Source of the DNA: Frankia alni ACN14a
GTDB lineage: Bacteria > Actinomycetota > Actinomycetes > Frankiales > Frankiaceae
DNA: 64,000 bases
NCBI RefSeq assembly: GCF_000058485.1
Contig: NC_008278.1
Coordinates: forward strand, 3,218,962-3,282,961
Direction of reading: 5' to 3'
Positions within the stretch are counted from its first letter, which is position 1, and each line of letters starts with the position of its first letter. The notes below the pieces were generated by a model, which ran no database searches, had not been told where the DNA came from, and saw only the letters and a program-made list of their open reading frames with translations. This document shows positions 51,841-60,476 of the stretch, piece after piece. A program made the position numbers and the translations under genes.

Positions 51841-51880
51841 GCTAGGCTTCCGTCGAAAGAAGTCGAAAGATCTTTTCGGA
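51841..51880. promoter_or_regulatory. Second operator-like site upstream of the solute-binding protein gene
   Basis: It contains GCTAGGCT (51841-51848, also present at 51133-51140), two GTCGAAAGA direct repeats (51852-51860, 51862-51870) and the perfect palindrome AAAGATCTTT (51866-51875). These elements echo those near the kinase promoter 0.7 kb away, suggesting one regulator acts on both divergent genes. Confidence 0.45.
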
Positions 51881-52079
51881 AGATTGACAGTATGCAAACT
51901 CTCGAGTGAGAGTGACAGCTACTAATCGCCGTTGACGCGCAGGTCTCGTGACGCTGTAGCGTGCGGTCGGCTTTGCGGCGGACGTTTCCCTGTGCTGCCG
52001 TGTTTCTGGATTCCAGGGCAGCTGAACGTCGTCGCCACGGGGGCTCGGACGGTATTCAACGACAATCGAGAGGTGGCTC

Positions 52080-53303
52080 ATGCGGGTCTTGCGGACGAGG
52101 GTGGCCGTGGCCGTGATCGCGGCGGCGACGATGCTGGCGGCGTGCGGCGCCGGCGGATCCTCGGATGCCTCGCAAGCGAGCGGTACCTGTGCGCCGGGGG
52201 TGACTGACAGCTCCATCAAGGTGGGGCTGCTCTATCCCGACACCGGGGTGATGGGAACGCAGTTCTCGGGCTACCGGGCCGGCGTGAACGCCCGGCTCTC
52301 GGCGGAGAACGCCGCCGGCGGCGTCGACGGCCGCAGGATCGACTACGTCTGGGAGGACGACGAGTCCGATCCCCGGGGCAACCTGCAGGGCGCGCGGACC
52401 CTGGTGAGCGAGGGGGCCTTCGCCGTCCTGGAGTACACCGCAGCCTCCCACGGCTCGGCCCAGTACCTCGATGACCAGCATGTTCCCGTCGTCGGGGTGG
52501 CCGACCAGCCGCTGTGGGGCGACCACGACAACATGTTCACCTACACCTTCGTCACCGACTCCGGGCGGAGCACGACGACGCTCGCCGACTTCGTGCGCCA
52601 GCAGGGCGGCACCAAGGCGGCACTGGTCGTCACCTACCTGACCGAGGCGTCCAAGCTGTACGCGGCGGGCGTCCGGCAGAGCCTGGAGAACGCGGGCATC
52701 CCGGTGATCCAGGACGACATCGACTCCACCAACGCCACGGATGTCGCCCGGAAGATCATCGATTCCGGCGCCGACACGGTCATCGCCGCCTCGCCGCTGG
52801 ACCTCTACACCGGCGTGCTCGACGCGGCCATCAGCGCCGGGCATCCCATCAAGGTCGCCGTCTCGGCGGTCAGCTACGATCCGCGCCTGCTCGCGCCCTA
52901 CGGCAAGAAGCTCGCCGGCAGCTACTCCCAGCTCACCTTCGCCGCACTGGAGCGGAACCTGCCCGCGCAGCGCCGGTTCCTGCAGGCGATGGCCGCCTAC
53001 TCGCCCGAGATCCAGCCCGCCGGCCAGCAGAGCGCCATCGCCGGCTACATCAACGCGGACCTGTTCCTGCGCGGCCTGCGGACCCAGCATGGCTGCCCGA
53101 CCCGGGAGTCGTTCATGACCGGTATGCGCTCGATCGCCGACTACGACGCCGACGGCATGATGGTGCAGAAGATCAACTTGGCCGCCGACCACGGGCAGCT
53201 CGACCGCTGCTCGGACTTCGTGCGCATCGCCCCGACCGGCGACCGCTTCGAGGTTGTCAACCCGCTGCCGCTGTGCGGGGAGCGCATCGGCGGCAACGGG
53301 TAG
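52080..53303 (+). CDS. Branched-chain amino acid-type ABC substrate-binding lipoprotein
   Basis: 407 residues from ATG 52080 (GAGAGG upstream). Lipoprotein signal peptide with lipobox LAAC (~22), so anchored outside the membrane. Periplasmic-binding-protein fold, type I (Peripla_BP_6): IKVGLLYPDTGVMG, AENAAGGVDGRRIDYVWEDDESDP, then alternating Rossmann elements. No permease or ATPase genes lie beside it, so it is an orphan. It may deliver ligand to a distant transporter or help the CitA-type sensor encoded divergently. The following ferredoxin gene is convergent. Confidence 0.9.
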   Translation: MRVLRTRVAVAVIAAATMLAACGAGGSSDASQASGTCAPGVTDSSIKVGLLYPDTGVMGTQFSGYRAGVNARLSAENAAGGVDGRRIDYVWEDDESDPRGNLQGARTLVSEGAFAVLEYTAASHGSAQYLDDQHVPVVGVADQPLWGDHDNMFTYTFVTDSGRSTTTLADFVRQQGGTKAALVVTYLTEASKLYAAGVRQSLENAGIPVIQDDIDSTNATDVARKIIDSGADTVIAASPLDLYTGVLDAAISAGHPIKVAVSAVSYDPRLLAPYGKKLAGSYSQLTFAALERNLPAQRRFLQAMAAYSPEIQPAGQQSAIAGYINADLFLRGLRTQHGCPTRESFMTGMRSIADYDADGMMVQKINLAADHGQLDRCSDFVRIAPTGDRFEVVNPLPLCGERIGGNG

Positions 53304-53314
53304 GGCGGCGGCGC

Positions 53315-53518
53315 TCAGTCCTCCACCGCGTGCAGCGCCGTCGCCGGGCAGCGCTCGACCGCCCGGCGCGCGGCGGCGACGCCGGCCGAATCGAGCGGGT
53401 CGACCTCGTCGACCAGCGGCGTCACGAGGCCGTCCTCGCCCTGGTCGAAGACCTCCGGCGCCGTCATCACACAGTTGCCGGCGCCGATGCACCGGTCCCG
53501 CTCGGCCACGATCCGCAC
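53315..53518 (-). CDS. [3Fe-4S]-type ferredoxin, P450 partner
   Basis: 67 residues from GTG 53518 (AGGAG 8 nt upstream). Cys pattern C-IGAGN-C near the N-terminus and C-P near the C-terminus gives three cluster ligands, the pattern of actinobacterial ferredoxins that feed electrons to cytochrome P450s. It lies 83 bp downstream of a P450 gene on the same strand, almost certainly its redox partner. The ferredoxin reductase is not in the window. Confidence 0.93.
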   Translation of the reverse strand: MRIVAERDRCIGAGNCVMTAPEVFDQGEDGLVTPLVDEVDPLDSAGVAAARRAVERCPATALHAVED

Positions 53519-53601
53519 GGCTGCACTCCTGTCTCGACGATCCTCATCCACCCGAAGCCGGCGCCGGCTCCGGCTGCGGCGCCGGCGCCGGCCGACGGCC
53601 G

Positions 53602-54804
53602 TCACCACGTGACGGGCAGCGCCTGCAGTCCGTGGATCACCGAGTAGGGCCGGAAGGCGATCTGCTCGTACGGCACGGCGAGCGCGAGGCCGGGAAAGCG
53701 TCGCAGCAGGGCAGGATAGGCGATCCGCAGCTCCAGGCGGGCCAGCGGCGCGCCGAGGCAGTGGTGCAGACCGTGACCGAACGCCACATGCCCGGCGGGC
53801 TCGCGGGTGATGTCGAGGCGGTCCGGATCGTCGACGAGGGCCGGGTCGCGGTTCGCCCCGGGCAGCGCGAGCACCACGTGCTCCCCGGCCGCGATGGTGC
53901 TCCCGGCGATGGTCACCTCCGTCGTCGCCGTGCGGGGAATGCCGGCGTGGACGATGGACAGCCAGCGCAGCAGCTCCTCGACGGCCGGTTCTACGCTGGC
54001 CGGGTCGTCGCGGACCCGGGCGAGCTGGTCGGGGTGGCGCAGCAGCGCCAGGGTGCCCAGCCCCAGCATGTTCGCGGTCGTCTCGTGGCCGGCGAGCAGT
54101 AGCAGGGAGGCGATGCCGACGAGCTCCTCGGCGCTGATGTCGTCACCGTGCTCGCGCACGAGCATGCCGAGGATGTCCTCGCCCGGATCGCGGCGCGCCC
54201 GCTCGACGAGGGTGGCCATGTACGCGCGGCTGGCCTGCTGCAGGGCGAGGCGGTGCTCGGGCGGGTGGGAGGCGTCGAGCTGGTCGACGGTGCGCCGCTG
54301 GAACTCGGCCCGGTCGGCGTACGGGACGCCGAGCAGCTCGCAGATGACCAGGGACGGCACCGGCAGGGCGAACGTCGAGACCAGGTCCGCCGGACGCCCG
54401 GCCCGTTCGACGTCGTCGAGGGCCGCGGAGACGATGTCGACGATGCGCGGTTCGAGTGCCCGCATCCGGCGCATGGTGAATTCCGGTGTGAGCATCCGGC
54501 GCAGCCGGGTGTGCTCCGGCGGATCGTAGGCGAGGAGATTTCCCACCCGGGCCTGCGCGTACTCCTGTTCGGTCGGCCCGGCGGCATCGGGAGGCATGAG
54601 TGCGTGGCGATCCGCGGTGCTGAACCGCACCGAATCGGAAAGGACCTCCCGAACGTCGTCGTAACGGCTCACGAGATGCGCGGGCACGCCGAAGGGCGTC
54701 ACCACCGGGCAGACGCCCACCGTGTCGCGGGCCGTACTGAGCTCGGAGATCGGATCGAACTGCGCGCGTCGCATGTGCAGTGGTATTTCCGATACTTCGG
54801 TCAT
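53602..54804 (-). CDS. Cytochrome P450 monooxygenase
   Basis: 400 residues from ATG 54804 (GGAGAGG upstream). Soluble bacterial class I P450: I-helix LLLAGHETTANML with the acid/alcohol pair (E-T), K-helix EELLRW (ExxR replaced by the EELLR form), heme loop FGHGLHHCLGAPLAR with the Cys ligand. CYP105/CYP107-like overall, but the exact family needs a search. It pairs with the ferredoxin gene downstream. A strong inverted repeat at 54859-54884 sits in its promoter region. Substrate unknown. Confidence 0.95.
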   Translation of the reverse strand: MTEVSEIPLHMRRAQFDPISELSTARDTVGVCPVVTPFGVPAHLVSRYDDVREVLSDSVRFSTADRHALMPPDAAGPTEQEYAQARVGNLLAYDPPEHTRLRRMLTPEFTMRRMRALEPRIVDIVSAALDDVERAGRPADLVSTFALPVPSLVICELLGVPYADRAEFQRRTVDQLDASHPPEHRLALQQASRAYMATLVERARRDPGEDILGMLVREHGDDISAEELVGIASLLLLAGHETTANMLGLGTLALLRHPDQLARVRDDPASVEPAVEELLRWLSIVHAGIPRTATTEVTIAGSTIAAGEHVVLALPGANRDPALVDDPDRLDITREPAGHVAFGHGLHHCLGAPLARLELRIAYPALLRRFPGLALAVPYEQIAFRPYSVIHGLQALPVTW

Positions 54805-54858
54805 CACCTCTCCGCCCTTCGTCGATCGCGCTGAACGTGACGCCGACGACGTTACCAC

Positions 54859-54884
54859 CGAAGTGAAAGGTCACTATCACTTCG
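54859..54884. promoter_or_regulatory. Inverted repeat CGAAGTGA-N10-TCACTTCG upstream of the P450 gene
   Basis: Perfect 8-bp arms with a 10-bp spacer, 55-80 bp upstream of the P450 start, with extra GTGA/TCAC half-sites inside. Length and symmetry fit a TetR- or GntR-type operator. No such regulator gene is adjacent. Confidence 0.55.
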
Positions 54885-55009
54885 TCGGGGCGGGTCGGAG
54901 AAACCGATCTTCCCCGGTGCTTCGGGTGCCGAGAAGGGGCCCCGAACTGCGATGACCGCCGCGCGGGCGGCTGATAACCGTGAACCCGTCCGGTGGCACC
55001 TTGGTGGTA

Positions 55010-55080
55010 ATTACGCTGGTGGCACTCACAGGTGTGGCACCCACGGCGGTGGCACTCGCGGCGGTGGCACTCGCGGCGAT
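55010..55080. repeat. Degenerate GGTGGCACTC repeats downstream of the permease gene
   Basis: Four imperfect copies of about 15 bp (GGCGGTGGCACTCGC twice exactly, then decayed versions) lie between the permease stop and the P450 promoter. The rest of the 281-bp spacer shows only the inverted repeat. Confidence 0.8.
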
Positions 55081-55085
55081 GCCGT

Positions 55086-56810
55086 TCAGCGGCCGGGCGG
55101 GCGGTCTCCGAGGGCTGCCGTGATGGTGGCGCCCGCGGTAGCGCCGCCGGCGGCGTCCGGCGCCTGGATCCGCGCGATCTCGACCTGCCGCCGCCCGACC
55201 CCGGTGGATGCCGCGGCGCGCACGGCCGTCGCGAAGACGGCGAGGCTGAAGCTCGCCACCAGCGCGAGGTCGACCCAGAACGGCAGGACGCCGCGCCCGG
55301 AGAACTGGCCCAGCCAGGACAGAACCGCCAGGCCACCGAGCCACGGGCCGATCCACCAGGCGGCGCGCCACTCCAGGTCCGCCCGCCGCCCGGCGGGCCG
55401 GGTCACCCGGTAACCCCCGAACACCGCCAGCCCGACGGCGATCGCGGCGAACAGCGCCCGGTTGGTCCGCCAGCCGGCCCAGTAGATGACCAGGTTGGCC
55501 GCGGCGAAGCCGAGGGGAGCGAGGATCCGCGCGGCGGGCAGGCGGTACGGGCGGGGCCGCTCGGGGTCGGCGCGGCGCAGCACGGCCAGGCAGACGGGGG
55601 CGAAGCCGTACATGACGAACGTCGCCGAGCTGATCAGCCGGACCAGCTTCTGCCAGCTCGGAAAGGGCAGCAGCACCACCATGCCGAGCGCGGCGGCGAG
55701 CAGTACCGACACAATCGGCACCCCGCGCCGGTCGAGCCGGGCCAATGCCGCCGGCAGGCCCTGAGTGCGGGCCAGGGAATAGGACAGCCGCGCCGAGGTA
55801 CCGAGATAGATCAGCGCGGTTCCCCCGGGGGAGACGACCGCGTCGATATAGAGCAGAATCGCCAGCCAGCCCAGGCCGAGACTGGTGGCAAGCGTCGCGA
55901 AGGGACCATAGTCGCCCGCGCCCAGCGGCCGGCTCCAGCCCGCGGCGAGCCGGCCCGGATCGACGGTGCCGAGAAAGGCGACCTGCAGCAGGAAATACAG
56001 CGCCGTGCCGGCCAGCGTCGCCACAATGATCGCCCGGGGAAGATCACGGTGTGGCCGTTTCGCCTCGGCGCCCATCTGCACGGCCTGCTCGAAACCCTGC
56101 AGTGAGAACACCACCCCCGCGGGCAGCGCGGCAAAGACGCCCCTCGCGCCGAACGGGGCGAATCCGCCCCCCGCCTGGAAATTCGCCGGATGGAACGCGG
56201 TGGCTGTCAACGCGACGACGGTGACGACGGGAACGAGCACCTTCCACCCGACGGTGACGGTGGTGGTCCGGGCCAGCCAGCGCACGCCGAGCAGATTGAC
56301 GACGGTGAACACGAGCAGGGCGGCGGCGGCGAGGGCGAGACCGGCGCGGGTCAGGGTGCCGTCGTCGTCCACCAGCCCCGCAGACACGTGGTCGAGGTAC
56401 GACAGCGCCGCGGTGATCTCCAGCGGAGCCAGGGCGACGGCGGGAATCCAGGCCACCCAGCCGGCGACGAACCCACCCAGCGGCCCGAGGACCAGCCGGG
56501 GATAGCGGGCCGTGCCGCCGGCGACCGGGTAGGCCGCGCCGAGTTCGGCGTAGACGAGGGCGAGCAGGGTGGCCAGCGCACCGGCGATCGCCCAGGAGAC
56601 GACCGAGGCGGGCCCGGCCGCCTCGGCGGCGGTGAGCGCGCCGAGCAGCCAACCGGAACCGATGACGGAACCGAGCGAGATGAAGGTCAGGCCGGTCAGG
56701 CCGAGCTGGCGGTGCAACCCCGCGCCGCCGCCGTCCGCCTGCCCGCGTACCGTCTCCCCGCGCACCGCCTGCCCGCGCACCGCCTGCCCGCGCACCGTCT
56801 GCCTGCGCAC
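55086..56810 (-). CDS. APC-superfamily amino acid permease
   Basis: 574 residues from GTG 56810 (GGAG 7 nt upstream). About twelve membrane helices; helix 1 has the family signature LTFISLGSVIGSGWLLGAL (APC GxG motif), and later ones include SLQGFEQAVQMGAEAKRPHRDLPRAI, typical of APC helix 6 and the following loop. The N-terminus has a V-R-G-Q-(A/T) pentapeptide x 5 that is unusual. A likely amino acid or amine importer. It lies 58 bp downstream of a LysR regulator gene on the same strand. Confidence 0.93.
   Translation of the reverse strand: MRRQTVRGQAVRGQAVRGETVRGQADGGGAGLHRQLGLTGLTFISLGSVIGSGWLLGALTAAEAAGPASVVSWAIAGALATLLALVYAELGAAYPVAGGTARYPRLVLGPLGGFVAGWVAWIPAVALAPLEITAALSYLDHVSAGLVDDDGTLTRAGLALAAAALLVFTVVNLLGVRWLARTTTVTVGWKVLVPVVTVVALTATAFHPANFQAGGGFAPFGARGVFAALPAGVVFSLQGFEQAVQMGAEAKRPHRDLPRAIIVATLAGTALYFLLQVAFLGTVDPGRLAAGWSRPLGAGDYGPFATLATSLGLGWLAILLYIDAVVSPGGTALIYLGTSARLSYSLARTQGLPAALARLDRRGVPIVSVLLAAALGMVVLLPFPSWQKLVRLISSATFVMYGFAPVCLAVLRRADPERPRPYRLPAARILAPLGFAAANLVIYWAGWRTNRALFAAIAVGLAVFGGYRVTRPAGRRADLEWRAAWWIGPWLGGLAVLSWLGQFSGRGVLPFWVDLALVASFSLAVFATAVRAAASTGVGRRQVEIARIQAPDAAGGATAGATITAALGDRPPGR
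56736..56810 (-). repeat. 15-bp x 5 tandem repeat at the permease start
   Basis: Units of GTGCGCGGGCAGGCG type on the coding strand. Each unit begins with GTG, so every unit offers a potential in-frame start. Confidence 0.9.
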
Positions 56811-56868
56811 CGTGCGGCTCCGTCCCGGCCGGTCTCGGCGGCGACTGCGCCGGCGGCGCCAAGACCTA

Positions 56869-57762
56869 TCACAGGGCGGGCGTCGGATCCCGGAACGCGC
56901 GCCGCAGGTGCGCGAGCGCCTCGCGGACCGCCGGACCGTGCCCGCCGCGCCAGATCAGGGCGAGCCGGGCGGGCGCCTCGACGTCGTCGACGGTGCGGGC
57001 GGTGAGCCGGTCGGCGTAGTCCGCGGCCATCGAGGCGCTGAGGATCGCGACGCCGAGGCCGCGGGCGGCGAGGTCGGCGAGGGCGTCGGCGGCGCTGGCC
57101 TGCAGGGCGATCGGCGGTCGTCGGCGCTGCACGGCGCAGGCCTCGTCGAACACGGCACGCAGGCCTGTACCCGGCGGCATGCACACGATCGGGTAGGACT
57201 CCAGGTCGCGCAGCGTGACCCGGCGGCTCCGGGCCAGGGGATGGTCGGGCGGCACGGCCGCGACAATCCGCTCGCTGACGATGGTCAGCGACTCCAGTCC
57301 CTCGACGGTGGCCTCCGCGGTGCCGATGAGGGCGAGGTCGAGCGCGCCGGCGCGCACCTGGTCGGCGAGGCGGTCGGAGGAGTCCTCCAGCAGCGAGACC
57401 GTCACCCCGGGATGCGCCCGGTGGAAGGCGGCGAGGGCGTCGAACAGTGGCGTGATGGTGCAGCCGATGATCATGCCGAGGTCGAGCCGGCCGCGGATCA
57501 GACCAGTCACCTCGCCGACGGCCTGGCTCACCGCCCCGGCGGCGGCGAGGGCGGCGCGGGCGTGTTCGAGCGCGGCCTTGCCCGCGACGGTGAGCGTGAC
57601 GGTGCGCGCCGAGCGGTCGAACAGCTCGGCGCCGAGCTCCCGTTCCAGCTGGCGGATCTGGGCGCTGACCCCGGACTGGCTGATGTGCACCCGCTCGGCC
57701 GCCCGGGTGAAGTTCTCCTCCTCCGCGACCGCGACGAAGTACTCCAACTGCCGCAACTCCAT
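56869..57762 (-). CDS. LysR-family transcriptional regulator
   Basis: 297 residues from ATG 57762. N-terminal winged helix-turn-helix (MELRQLEYFVAVAEEENFTRAAERVHISQSGVS type), linker helix, and effector-binding domain (LGMIIGCTITPLF, LALIGTAE, GLGVAILSASMA). No ribosome binding site precedes the ATG, but TAGCAT (57769-57774 on this strand) lies about 7 nt upstream at the right distance for a leaderless transcript. It is followed by the amino acid permease, a probable target. The nitroreductase upstream is on the same strand with 198 bp between. Confidence 0.93.
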   Translation of the reverse strand: MELRQLEYFVAVAEEENFTRAAERVHISQSGVSAQIRQLERELGAELFDRSARTVTLTVAGKAALEHARAALAAAGAVSQAVGEVTGLIRGRLDLGMIIGCTITPLFDALAAFHRAHPGVTVSLLEDSSDRLADQVRAGALDLALIGTAEATVEGLESLTIVSERIVAAVPPDHPLARSRRVTLRDLESYPIVCMPPGTGLRAVFDEACAVQRRRPPIALQASAADALADLAARGLGVAILSASMAADYADRLTARTVDDVEAPARLALIWRGGHGPAVREALAHLRRAFRDPTPAL

Positions 57763-57960
57763 AACTGGCGATGCTAGTCATTGCCAGAGCGATCTGTGGA
57801 GCTTCTGCATCGATGGCGGCGCGCGGAGCGTCTCCTACCGGACTGCCGCCTCCAGCTCGTCGCGGCTGCCGTACACCCGCAGTGGGCCGCCTGGTTACCG
57901 GGCGCCAGGCGTGATCCGGCTGCTGCGAGGTGCGTAGGGCTGGGTTCGTCGAGCGGACGA

Positions 57961-58764
57961 TCAGCGGGACGGCAGGCCGAGGTTCGCCAGCGCCTCCCGC
58001 AGCCGGTGCCGGCCGGACAGCGACTGCGGGCCGGCCAGCCGGGCCAGCACGCGCTCGCTCCACGTGCCGGGCAGCCCGTGCCGGGCGTTGTACGCGCCCA
58101 GCCGCTCGTCGTAGGCCGGGATGTGCGCGTCGGCCGCGGCGGCGTCATACCGCTCGTGGTGCAGGACGGCGCCCTGCGGCAGCCGCGGCTTGATGCCGGC
58201 GTGCTCGGTCGGGTCGGGGGTGCCGACCGCGAGCCCGAACGCCGCCGCCGCGTGCGGTGGCAGGCCAAGCTCGGCCGCGATCTGCTCGGGACGGTTGCGG
58301 ACCGCCCCGACGAACACCGTGCCCAGGCCGAGCGACTCGGCCGCGACGACGGCGTTCTGGGCCGCGAGGGCGGCGTCGACGAAGCCGAGGATCGTCGATT
58401 CCAGATAGTCGGTGCCCTCCGGCACCCCGCCGGTTCCCGCGGCGTCGGCGAGCCGATGCACCCGGCTCAGGTCGGCGACCCAGATCAGAAACAGCGGTGC
58501 CTGGTCGATGAACCGCTGGTTGCCCGCCAGCGCCGCGAGCCGGGCCTTGCGCTGCGGATCCCGCACGGCAACCACGCTCCACGCCTGCAGGTTCGACGAC
58601 GTCGACGCGGACTGGGCGGCCGCGACCAGCGCTGCCAGCTCGTCGTCGGTGACCGGCCGGGGCGTGAACCTGCGCACCGACCGGTGCGCGAGCTGCAGCG
58701 TCACGATCTCGCTGGTGACGTGAAGCGTCGCCGCCGGATCCGCGTACCGCGCGGTGATCGTCAT
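57961..58764 (-). CDS. NADPH-dependent nitroreductase family protein (NfsA-like)
   Basis: 267 residues from ATG 58764 (GAGAGG ~7 nt upstream); the open frame extends further but without support. Features: LAHRSVRRFTPRPVTDDEL at the N-terminus, SASTSSNLQAWSVV for FMN binding, VDAALAAQNAVVAAESLGLGTVFVGAVRN in the middle, and a C-terminal extension typical of the NfsA/Frp group. It reduces nitroaromatics, quinones or flavins using FMN. Its start lies 45 bp downstream of the decayed cystathionine beta-synthase, on the same strand. Confidence 0.92.
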   Translation of the reverse strand: MTITARYADPAATLHVTSEIVTLQLAHRSVRRFTPRPVTDDELAALVAAAQSASTSSNLQAWSVVAVRDPQRKARLAALAGNQRFIDQAPLFLIWVADLSRVHRLADAAGTGGVPEGTDYLESTILGFVDAALAAQNAVVAAESLGLGTVFVGAVRNRPEQIAAELGLPPHAAAAFGLAVGTPDPTEHAGIKPRLPQGAVLHHERYDAAAADAHIPAYDERLGAYNARHGLPGTWSERVLARLAGPQSLSGRHRLREALANLGLPSR

Positions 58765-58808
58765 GGGGGTCCTCTCGTGGTGGTCCGGGGAAGGCCGGCG
58801 ACCCAGGG

Positions 58809-59443
58809 CTACCCGGCCGGGTGGTGGCGGTTGCCCTGGCGGAGGGCCGCGTCCAGCTCGTCGCGGGTGACGAGGGAGATCGCGCGGCCGTCCCGCAGGA
58901 CGACGGCGGCGGGGTGGCGCGGGCCGAGCGCGAAGCGGCCTCGGAGATCGTCTGGCCGCCGCCGACGGCCGGGAGCGGGTCGACGAGGTGATCCAGCACC
59001 GGGCTGTCCGCAGGGATCCGGCCCGCGGTGATCGCCGCCCCGAGCGCGGCGGGTTCGACCCGGCCCAGGATCTCGGTGGCGGACAGTCCGTGCCGGCGCC
59101 AGGTGGGCCGCGGGGTTCGCCGGGTTGTCGTACTGGTTCGCCAGCCATGCGCCCGGAATCTCGTCCCGACGATCACCCGGTAACCTCGCTGCCGGCCGAT
59201 GATCGCGAGGCCGATCCCGATGTTGCCGGACGTGGCCTCGACGATCGTCCCGCCCGGCCGGAGCAGCCCGTCGCGTTCGGCCTGGAGCACCATCGACAAC
59301 GCGGCCCGGTCCTTCACGCTGCCCCCGATGTTGAGGAACTCCGCCTTCGCGTAGAGGGGGGTCGCGATGCCGCGGCCGAGCCGCGTGAGCCGGAACAGCG
59401 GAGTCTCGCCGATCGCGTCGAGGACCGACTCGTGGACTGTCAT
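58809..59443 (-). pseudogene. Decayed cystathionine beta-synthase
   Basis: ATG 59443 opens a good PLP-enzyme N-terminus: ESVLDAIGETPLFRL, GGSVKDRAALSMV with the PLP Lys, VEATSGNIGIGLA, GYRVIV. The normal ~80 following residues are missing. EIPGAW..NQYDNPANPA continues in another frame. The rest of the catalytic domain is gone; the first frame then gives LSATEILGRV and LPAVGGGQTIS, and the second frame ends VVLRDGRAISLVTRDELDAAL, matching the CBS regulatory domain. The gene thus has at least two large deletions plus frame changes. An intact relative would have ~450 residues, and this remnant spans 635 bp. Confidence 0.8.
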
Positions 59444-59660
59444 GACACGCGCGCGTCCGCACCGACGAGGATCTTCTGGAAGCAGCGAGAGCGGCGACCG
59501 TGACCAGGGCGGTCACCGGCCCGCGGCACCCAGGGCGGTCACCGGCCTGCGGCGGCGGTGCCGCCGTCGCTCCCGTGTCGGCTTCGTCCTATGGCTTCGG
59601 CAACTGTTGCTGTCTCGCCAGCGGCTGTGGGAACGTCGGTCCCGTGCGAGTGATGAGCAG

Positions 59661-60476
59661 GTGAGCGAGCATTCCGTCGCCCAGACCCTCGAGCAGGCGC
59701 TGCAGATCGTTCAGGTCGGCGAGGATGACTTCCAGTCGGTGAGCCTGGTCGACACGGGCGGCTACCCGCTCTACGGCGGCCAGATCCTCGCCCTGGCCCT
59801 GCGTGCGGCGGCGATGACGATCGAACCCGACCGCCGGCCGCACTCGCTGCACGGTTACTTCCTGCGGGCCGGGCGGCTCGACGCCCCGGTGACCCTGCAC
59901 GTCGACCGCGATCGCGACGGCCGCTCCTTCTCGGCGCGCCGGGTCGTCGCCCTCCAGGACGACAAGGTGATCTTCTCGATGGTCACGTCGTTCACCCGGG
60001 GCACGGGTGACTTCGTCCTCGACGCGGCGCCGCGGCTGGGCCGCACCTACACCGAGCCGCCGGACAAGCACCGGATGCTCCTGCTCGACCTGTGCGAGTT
60101 CACCCCCCGCCGCCAGCAGGGTGACCGGTTCTTCTTCCCGGACCACGCCGAGATCCTCCCCGTCGGCCCGCTGTCGGACGACTGGCTGACCCACACCTGC
60201 GCCATCGCCTACATGTCCGACATCGGCACCGGCTTCGGCCAGCTCGCCGATCCCGGCATCGCCAGCACGGAATCCAGCGTCAGCCACTCGATCTGGTTCC
60301 ACGCCCCGGCGCGGGCCGACGACGGGATGACCCTGGAGATGTGGCCCAGCAGCGCCGCCAGCGGGCTCGGGCTGTACTCGGGCTCGGTCCGGGACGCCGC
60401 GGGGAACCTGGTCCTCGCGATCGCCCAGGAACAGCTCATCCGCTCCCGCCGGCCGACCCCCGACGCGGCGGCCTAG
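59661..60476 (+). CDS. tesB: Acyl-CoA thioesterase II (TesB family)
   Basis: 271 residues from GTG 59661 (weak ribosome binding site). Double hot-dog fold landmarks: LYGGQILALALRAA, RPHSLHGYFLRAG, SFSARRVVALQDDKVIFSM, and C-terminal SHSIWFHAPARADD with GLYSGSVRDAAGNLVLAIAQEQLIR. It hydrolyses acyl-CoA to free acid and CoA. Its stop codon shares the CTAG tetranucleotide with the stop of the convergent methyltransferase gene. Divergent from the decayed cystathionine beta-synthase. Confidence 0.92.
   Translation: MSEHSVAQTLEQALQIVQVGEDDFQSVSLVDTGGYPLYGGQILALALRAAAMTIEPDRRPHSLHGYFLRAGRLDAPVTLHVDRDRDGRSFSARRVVALQDDKVIFSMVTSFTRGTGDFVLDAAPRLGRTYTEPPDKHRMLLLDLCEFTPRRQQGDRFFFPDHAEILPVGPLSDDWLTHTCAIAYMSDIGTGFGQLADPGIASTESSVSHSIWFHAPARADDGMTLEMWPSSAASGLGLYSGSVRDAAGNLVLAIAQEQLIRSRRPTPDAAA

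Larger units (their letters stand above)
50943..52079. other. 1.1-kb intergenic region between divergent kinase and solute-binding protein genes
   Basis: No convincing gene. A 116-codon minus-strand frame (51130-51480) is Arg/Ala-rich low-complexity and spans the 51382-51468 repeat array. The flanks are AT-richer than the surroundings and hold the operator-like motifs listed separately. Promoters for 50942 (minus) and 52080 (plus) must lie here. Confidence 0.7.
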
